Below are positions 58,303 to 64,000 of a DNA stretch of 64,000 nt, one piece after another. Origin of the DNA: Acanthosepion esculentum (taxonomy: Eukaryota > Mollusca > Cephalopoda > Sepiida > Sepiidae); contig OZ038509.1 in the NCBI GenBank assembly GCA_964036315.1, positions 33,878,999-33,942,998 of the forward strand, read 5' to 3'. Under the pieces are notes generated by a model. That model was given only the letters and a program-made list of their open reading frames with translations. It ran no database searches and had not been told where the DNA came from. The position numbers were made by a program, and so were the translations under genes. Every line of letters begins with the position of its first letter. Positions within the stretch are counted from its first letter, which is position 1.

Positions 58303-58388
<86 letters not shown>
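58278..58388. repeat. (AC)n(ATAC)n(AT)n microsatellite
   Basis: About 24 bp of AC, 32 bp of ATAC and 55 bp of AT in succession. The preceding 57961-58277 shows nothing recognisable. Confidence 0.97.
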
Positions 58389-58389
<1 letters not shown>

Positions 58390-58493
58390 TTTTTATAGAT
58401 ACAGATATTTAAGTAAATGCTCTGTTTATAATAAACAGTATTAATAACATTTACCGGCCTGAATATCCGAGAAATTTTCATAGAAAATATTCG

Positions 58494-58578
58494 TCCTTCG
58501 ACAGGAATCGAACCTGTATCCTATACAGAACAGTCATATAGCCTGACGTGCATTAACCGATTGAGCCGCAGAGGGTCG
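58494..58578 (-). pseudogene. tRNA-like sequence (pseudo-tRNA or SINE head)
   Basis: The minus strand carries CGGCTCAATCGGTTAATGCA (A box) and, 35 nt on, a perfect T-arm ACAGGTTCGATTCCTGT (B box). The D and T arms are plausible, but acceptor strands near GACCCTC and CGAAGGA do not pair fully and no good anticodon arm with a U before the anticodon forms. It is therefore a pseudogene or the head of a tRNA-derived SINE, in a family different from the one at 10.2 kb. Confidence 0.65.
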
Positions 58579-58673
58579 ATTTTACTGCTTTTAAACTACA
58601 ATCTTCCATGAATCACTCACGTACATTCATATCTGCTCAATGCGTATCCAATTGTAAACAAATGACGTCACAC

Positions 58674-58792
58674 ATTATGAAATGGACAAAGTCCGACAAT
58701 TATTTTAAGACATTTTTATGTTTATACATTCTTTTTATAGTTAAACATAAAAATGTCTTAAAATAATTGTCGGACTTTGTCCATTTCATAAT
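58674..58792. repeat. Perfect 51-bp-arm hairpin
   Basis: 58674-58724 and 58742-58792 are exact reverse complements (51 of 51) around a 17-nt spacer. The arms contain ATGGACAAAGTCCGACAATT and end in ATAAT next to a (TA)n tract. No mismatch indicates recent formation or gene-conversion maintenance. Confidence 0.96.
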
Positions 58793-59032
58793 ATATATAT
58801 ACACAAACAAGTTTGATAAAAAATTACAAGAGCTGTCTGTTTAAATTTTTATTATATTTTTTCCAAGTTTCGGATAAGATATTGAGTATTGTGTTCGTAG
58901 TTGTGGATAAACAGTCCGACATTCATCGTTTGTTATCTTTTGTTCAAGTACTTTCGACTTTCGCAGTCATTATCAAGAACCGATGTGGTGTCTGTGTGGT
59001 AGTTAGACTTCCTTTGTTTGTGTCCCGGTTTT

Positions 59033-59036
<4 letters not shown>

Positions 59037-59077
<41 letters not shown>

Positions 59078-59080
59078 AAT
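59037..59080. repeat. (TA)n microsatellite
   Basis: TA with a GTATATA interruption near its end. Confidence 0.95.
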
Positions 59081-59185
59081 AAAAAGGAAAGAACAGTAAG
59101 ATATAAAATCCGGTGTTCTTATAGATATTTTTATTTTTACACAATAGTGCTCAATGTAAATTTAAATTTACAGAGCATTAATATT

Positions 59186-60065
59186 ATAAATTAATAGATT
59201 TAAAATATGGTTTTACCGCTACACAGTGATAACCATGTTTCAGAAATGGAAGCTAAAACCCTTGAATTTAATTTTGTTATTAAACCAAAGACATTAGTTC
59301 CATTTCCTCATCAAGCGAATTTTGGAGTAACTTACTTTTTAAAATTTACGGTTGTTAACGGCAGAGGAAAGATTCATAGTTTGAGGGTTTCCAAGGTTAC
59401 CGATAAATCCATTCATCTAGACAAGGGGTGGTAGAGGGTTCAATTTTTAATTTTCGTTGTATCAGTTAATAGTTACATTTGAAAGCGGGGTTATGTTTAG
59501 GGATGGGTAGGGATGTATCTTTTAACAAATTCTGACATCCGCTAAATTCATGTCATCTGGGTTTTTTTCTAACGGCAAAAATTCTTATGGTATTTTTTCT
59601 ATTTGTACATTTAAAGATTTTGAGGGACTGTTTAGGTTAGAATATGTTTTATCCACCTTTCTAAAAAATTATTTTTAATATTTAATATACTATACTCCTA
59701 GTTAAAAACCAAGTAAATGTATTAGGATTACTTACAGTATTTAAAATTATTTATTCTTATCGAGTATAAGTAAATATTATTTTATTTTATTTTTATTTTT
59801 ATTTTATGTTAACCACCTTTGCCGTCATTGTCATAAAGTTTACATAAAATAAAATAAAATAAAATAATATTTACTTAAATAATATTTACTTTAACAACCG
59901 TAAATTTTAAAAAGTAAGTTATTCCAAAATTCGCTTGATGAGGAAATGGAACTAATGTCTTTGGTTTAATAACAAAATTAAATTCAAGGGCTTTAGCTTC
60001 CATTTCTGAAACATGGTTATCACTGTGTAGCGGTAAAACCATATTTTAAATCTATTAATTTATAA
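59186..60065. mobile_element. Long-inverted-repeat element, about 880 bp
   Basis: The left arm 59186-59357 and the right arm 59886-60065 are reverse complements over about 172 bp with very few differences (for example AAACCCTTGAATTT against AAATTCAAGGGCTTT). The centre (59358-59885) has no recognisable gene and contains a TTTTATTTTATTTT run and its inverse AAAATAAAATAAAA near 59780 and 59850, extending the symmetry. The arm also exists as a solo copy at 45816-45953. Insertion is into (TA/ATA)-rich DNA. It is probably a non-autonomous DNA transposon; the autonomous partner is unknown. Confidence 0.88.
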
Positions 60066-60088
60066 TATAATATAATATAATAATTTAA

Positions 60089-60150
60089 TATATATATATA
60101 TATATATATATATTTAATATATATATATATATATATATATATTGATAGAA
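60089..60150. repeat. (TA)n microsatellite, duplicated
   Basis: Two TA tracts separated by TTTAA, next to the right arm of the 59-kb element. Confidence 0.94.
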
Positions 60151-60286
60151 TACAGCGGACACTCTTATTATTTTGAGGGGTGGACGGTTTCTACTAACAT
60201 TGTTTTGTTTTCGTTTTGTCTTTGGTTGACATTTTGAGTTTCTTGTCGGGGTACATATCCTCTCCCATCATTTCATCTCTCATGGA

Positions 60287-60347
<61 letters not shown>

Positions 60348-60571
60348 CATTAAAATTTTTAATTCATGGGCTGTTTTGTAGGACCCTTGTGTATATGTGG
60401 TATTGTGGTGTGTGCAGAATTGAAAGGTGATGGATGAGTTCTTGTGGTGAATGTGTAATTGTAATGAATGAATGGGTCATGATTGTGGTTAACTAGGAAT
60501 AGGATAGCTAGTGAAAGACCAGCCTTTTCCTCGCTTCCCCTTCGACCTTGGGCCACAATTTTGTATTTTTT

Positions 60572-60576
<5 letters not shown>
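60151..60576. other. Gene-free stretch with a (TA)n tract
   Basis: TA tract at 60288-60345. Nothing else recognised. Confidence 0.45.
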
Positions 60577-60658
<82 letters not shown>

Positions 60659-60668
60659 AGAGACAGAC

Positions 60669-60707
<39 letters not shown>
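60577..60707. repeat. (TA)n(GA)n microsatellite
   Basis: About 43 bp of TA, about 35 bp of GA, a short AAGAGACAGACAAACAG interruption and about 30 bp of GA. It ends at the 5' truncation point of LINE copy C. Confidence 0.97.
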
Positions 60708-60712
<5 letters not shown>

Positions 60713-61225
60713 GCCATATTTGGTTTGGTGCTCCGGCTATATATCTCGATTTTCTTGACAAAATCCAAAGAAGGGTCTGTAATGTTATTGGTCCTAACCT
60801 TACATCTCCCGGACGTGGCTTTCATCTATCATTTCTATAAATACCTTCATGGCATTTTTCTTCTTGTTACCTCGACCGAATAAATTGAAGAGTTCGACTA
60901 GATTGGCTACTAGGTCTCATCGTTTTAATGTTGAACTAGCTAGATATAACCGATTGTTTTTTCTAATAGTTTATTTTCTCGCATTTCTCAACCGGAAGAA
61001 ATTTCTTTCGATTTCTGACTCCTTAAACACGTACAACCTTCAAAGATTTAAATACAATGTCAGTCGTCATCATCTACCTTTCTGAAAACTGTTCTTTTAT
61101 TGTCCTTTCTCCTCACTAAAGTCTTCTCATTCTCTTCCACTCGCAGCAACCCCGAGCGTCTTAGTGGCAATTACTACTTTGCTTGGGTTGAAATTACTTT
61201 AGGGAAAATGTTATAAGCTCGATTT
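60708..61225 (+). pseudogene. Jockey-like LINE copy C, C-terminal end and 3' UTR
   Basis: Frames: CCHIWFGAPAIYLDFLDKIQ then RRVCNVIGPNL; RPNKLKSSTRLATRSHRFNV ELARYNRLFF; and YNLQRFKYNVSRHHLPF ending near 61085. These are the C-terminal blocks seen in copies A, B and D. The 3' end CTTTGCTTGGGTTGAAAT lies near 61190. It is 5'-truncated inside the reverse transcriptase and frame-broken. Confidence 0.85.
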
Positions 61226-61906
61226 AAATTCAGTAGCGACACTTATGCTGTTTGATAAAAATTAATTAATTAACACAGAAATCCTCTATTAAGCAGAATC
61301 GATGACCCTTTTAAACATTGTGATGCCGAAACAACTGTGCTGCTCCAAACCTGTAGTCAGAATACGAAATCGAAGAATATCTAAGGGCATGATTTACGGT
61401 CAAATATCTAGAGGCGTCTTTAAAAAAAAATGATAAGAAAAAAGAACCTCGGAAAATCAGAAAATAACTTACCAACATTAAAGATGTTGGCAGTCCTCAA
61501 ACGGGCAAAATGTAGGGTCGTCACCAAGAATGATCCTGACATCGCAAAAAAAATAAACTGAAACAGGCAAATGTCGAAAATGTCATGGACTGATAAAATG
61601 ATAAGAAATGAGAAGGTCAATAGAGTCATCCAATGAACTTTTTCTAACAACCACAGGTAGCTAAACAGCTTGGGACGCTTAATGAGGAAGGACTATTTGG
61701 AGAACATAACACTCACAAGGCGTATAGAAGGTATGGCAAGCCGAGGAAAAAAACAGGTAATCTAATTGACAAATCTAGAAAATGCTTAGATGAACAAGTA
61801 CCACAAAGATGGGTGATAACCGAACAAGTATTGTTCAGAGCAAAAAAAAAGCAGGAAGATGTGAAGAACCATGATCACTAACATAATCAAGAAATATGAC
61901 ACTGAT

Positions 61907-61967
<61 letters not shown>

Positions 61968-62113
61968 GAGAAAGAAAGAGAGAATAAACAAACCAAAGAA
62001 TACAACGAGCAATTCTGTATTCCATGGCGTTCGGTTTATTTGTTAGTAGAGTTGAAAGATAAAAAGATGTCGAACAATAAATACATTCTCCTTATTCCAA
62101 ATCTCTGGACTCA
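61226..62113. other. Gene-free stretch with a (GA)n tract
   Basis: (GA)n at 61912-61960, then interrupted to 61982. Positions 61440-61790 are A-rich and open in short frames (for example QTGKM-RVVTKNDPDIAKK) without a recognised motif. Confidence 0.45.
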
Positions 62114-62714
62114 GGGTTCTTGATAAGATCCAGAGACGGATATGCAATGTAATTGGCCCAGATCTGTCATCTCGTCTGCAGTCGCTCTCTCACAGACGCG
62201 ACGTTGCCTAGCTCTGTCTTTTTTACAGATACTTTCACGGTAATTGCTCCGAGGAGCTGCTTTTGCTGGTTCCTAGGCCTCATGAATTTAAACGTCCTAC
62301 GAGGCTGGCATCCCGTTCCCACCCCTTCACCGTTGAAACTGTTAGATGTAGACGTCTCTTCTACTCCAATAGCTTCATGTCTCGCACATCTCGCCTGTGG
62401 AACTCACTTCCTTATTCCTGTTTCCCTGACAAATACAATCTCCAACTATTTAAGTGTAACGTCAATCGACATCTCCATTTGCCTTGATCTATCCACTTCC
62501 CTTCTCCACATCCTTTCACCTTTCATTCCTATCAGCTCTCGCTCCTAATCTTCTGTAACCCCCTGCCTTGATCGATCCACTATCTTTCTCCACATCCTCT
62601 CCTTTACAACTCCTATCTGCTCTTCCTCCAAACCTTCTGTAACCCCCCTGCGTGCTAGTGGCTTCCAGCCTTGCTTGGGGTGATAAGCTTAAAAAAAAAC
62701 AAAAAAAAAAACAA
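62114..62714 (+). pseudogene. Jockey-like LINE copy D, C-terminal end with poly-A tail
   Basis: The frame reads LDKIQRRICNVIGPDLSSRL QSLSHRRDVA, one stop, then [40 protein letters not shown] and SRLWNSLPYSCFPDKYNLQL FKCNVNRHLHLP to a natural stop at 62487. The 3' UTR ends GCCTTGCTTGGGGTGATAAG followed by an A-rich tail at 62691-62714. With one stop and a preserved tail it is the youngest-looking copy of the family here, a classical 5'-truncated insertion of about 600 bp. Confidence 0.9.
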
Positions 62715-63439
62715 ACTTCGGACCGTACGAAAAAAAGATATCAAAGCCAATCCACATCATCACCTAAGGTTCTTTATCGATTTGTCATGTGATTCGTAAA
62801 GTTTTATGACTACATATTTCGATCACACAGGCAATGAACCTTTTTGGTCAGGCTAGGTTTTTGTATGTATTCCTTCTGCTAAGATGAGGAGACGTCTGAA
62901 ATGTGTATGGTTCCGATATCATGAATTATGTATCTAGTAAAATAAACTCAGCAGAAGATAACATCTTTCGGTTGAGAGGACCGACATGGGACACAATAAC
63001 TCGTGGAAATAAAATCCTTTTATTATTCTATTCAATCGAACATTTTATTAGTGGCAAAATCATTAAACATCGGGAAGAGATCAATTCCCTAGATTTCAAC
63101 AAGTAGTAAAATATGTATGTGGATAATGGGATTTAGTCTCTTTTAACAATGGTAATTACCCTATCAACAAATAAATTTAAATTTCTTTTACTCGATGTGA
63201 AAGCGTCTTTATTCCGTCTGCAAATCTCTGTCATAACTTTCCATAGCATCTAACTGCGACAATGAGTTTATAGTAGAAATAACTGGACATACTGATTAAT
63301 TCTTAAGAAATGTTGGAAAACGGATCATATTTGTAGATCAGGATAGATTAATTATATTTGTTTTCCCTTTTGAAGAGACAGCAAATAAGAATTTGAAGTT
63401 AGGCATTTATTCGTAGCTATTTTATATAAGTATAGCTAG
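62715..63439. other. Gene-free stretch
   Basis: Apart from the SGKIIKHRE block shared with 54.5 kb (63050-63082), nothing was recognised. Confidence 0.45.
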
Positions 63440-63543
63440 CCTATTTTACACATGACTTATTACGTACGTTATCTATCTATCTACCTATCTATCTATCTAT
63501 CTAAACATTATTATCTTTTTGTAAATATGGCTAATTATGTATG

Positions 63544-63577
<34 letters not shown>

Positions 63578-63895
63578 GCACTATTGAATAATAAGGTATC
63601 ATTACCTTCTGGTATATATGGCCGATTATATACGTTATCTATCGCTATCTACCCCTATTTCTCTCACCCTATCTATTTATCTATCTACTGTATATTTAAG
63701 CATTATTACCTTTTTGTACACATGAACGATTATATATAATCTATCTATCTATATTGCATATTTAAGCATTATTAACTTATGGTACATATGGCCGTTATCT
63801 ATCTATCTATCTGCTATTGTATATTTTGGCATAATCACCTTGTAGATACTGCCAAATATATACACTATCTCTTTATCTTTCCCCATCTATCTATG
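63440..63895 (+). repeat. Compound array: about five units of a 70-100-bp repeat, each with a (CTAT)n core
   Basis: Units have the pattern (CTAT)n, then TATTTAAGCATTATTACCTT, then TTGTACATATGGCCGATTAT, then ATA. Variants: AACATTATTATCTTTTTGTA AATATGGC at 63505, ATCATTACCTTCTGGTATAT ATGGC at 63598, GCATTATTACCTTTTTGTAC near 63700, GCATTATTAACTTATGGTAC ATATGGCCG near 63765 and GCATAATCACCTTGTAGATA near 63830. The tetranucleotide part varies in length between units. Confidence 0.85.
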
Positions 63896-64000
63896 TGCTC
63901 ATGTAAATGTATCCAGTACATTTCCTTCCACAAATTAAAGAGTACTTTTAGAAGTTTTTATTTGCGGTTCTCATCTGCATATTCCTATCTTGAGTTATTT

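Noticed and set aside
58494..58578. Functional tRNA gene
   Set aside because: Good A and B boxes, but the acceptor stem and anticodon arm do not fold properly.

Overview
The window looks like non-coding, repeat-saturated DNA from a cephalopod mollusc, most likely an octopus. The grounds are internal: long AT-rich stretches packed with (TA)n, (TG)n, (GA)n and tetranucleotide microsatellites; copies of a tRNA-headed SINE whose body resembles the cephalopod OR-type SINEs; a jockey-like LINE family in at least five states of decay; Penelope-like fragments; and several Tc1/mariner-superfamily relics. I found no convincing host protein-coding gene, no functional rRNA or tRNA gene and no intact transposon gene. 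The window is best read as intergenic or intronic sequence. Species assignment is inference; no database search was possible.

Layout. 0-10 kb: three tandem truncated 3' ends of one LINE (2.2-3.2 kb, minus), a 168-bp TA-flanked MITE (3.8 kb), a perfect-arm palindrome (4.0 kb), a 5S rRNA-like/tRNA-like chimeric SINE head (4.4 kb) and a complete but dead mariner element with TA target duplications (7.9-9.1 kb). 10-20 kb: a near full-length cephalopod-type SINE (10.2 kb), a 20-bp tandem array, a second LINE remnant (12.6 kb) and the longest LINE, about 3 kb with 5' UTR, endonuclease and reverse transcriptase regions (14.9-17.9 kb). 20-35 kb: an internally deleted Tc/mariner relic, a second SINE, repeat families in several copies, a minus-strand LINE with a mutated YxDD box (31.7-33.5 kb) and two head-to-head 3' halves of one transposon (34.4-35.1 kb).

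35-64 kb: a duplicated segment of about 1.5 kb (36.7 and 40.4 kb), two more MITE copies, an IS630/Tc1-type transposon with iterated inverted subterminal repeats (42.9-44.1 kb), a Tc1 transposase relic fused to the arm of another element (45.8-46.7 kb), a 1-kb pyrimidine tract, two different Penelope-like GIY-YIG remnants (49.5 and 51 kb), a 56-bp minisatellite with 13 units downstream of a TATA box (52.2-53.0 kb), a second 5S/tRNA SINE (57.1 kb), two foldback structures (57.5 and 59.2-60.1 kb), a 51-bp perfect hairpin (58.7 kb) and two further LINE tails.

No genes cooperate here in a pathway. What links the parts is the history of insertion: elements sit next to or inside (TA)n tracts, many relics are paired head to head, and most coding remnants have lost catalytic residues or carry stops and frameshifts. 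The best candidates for something undescribed are the MITE family with CAGTGTAACCCGGATATAAG ends, the 5S-tRNA chimeric SINE heads, the 59-kb long-inverted-repeat element and the splice-site-like 56-bp array.
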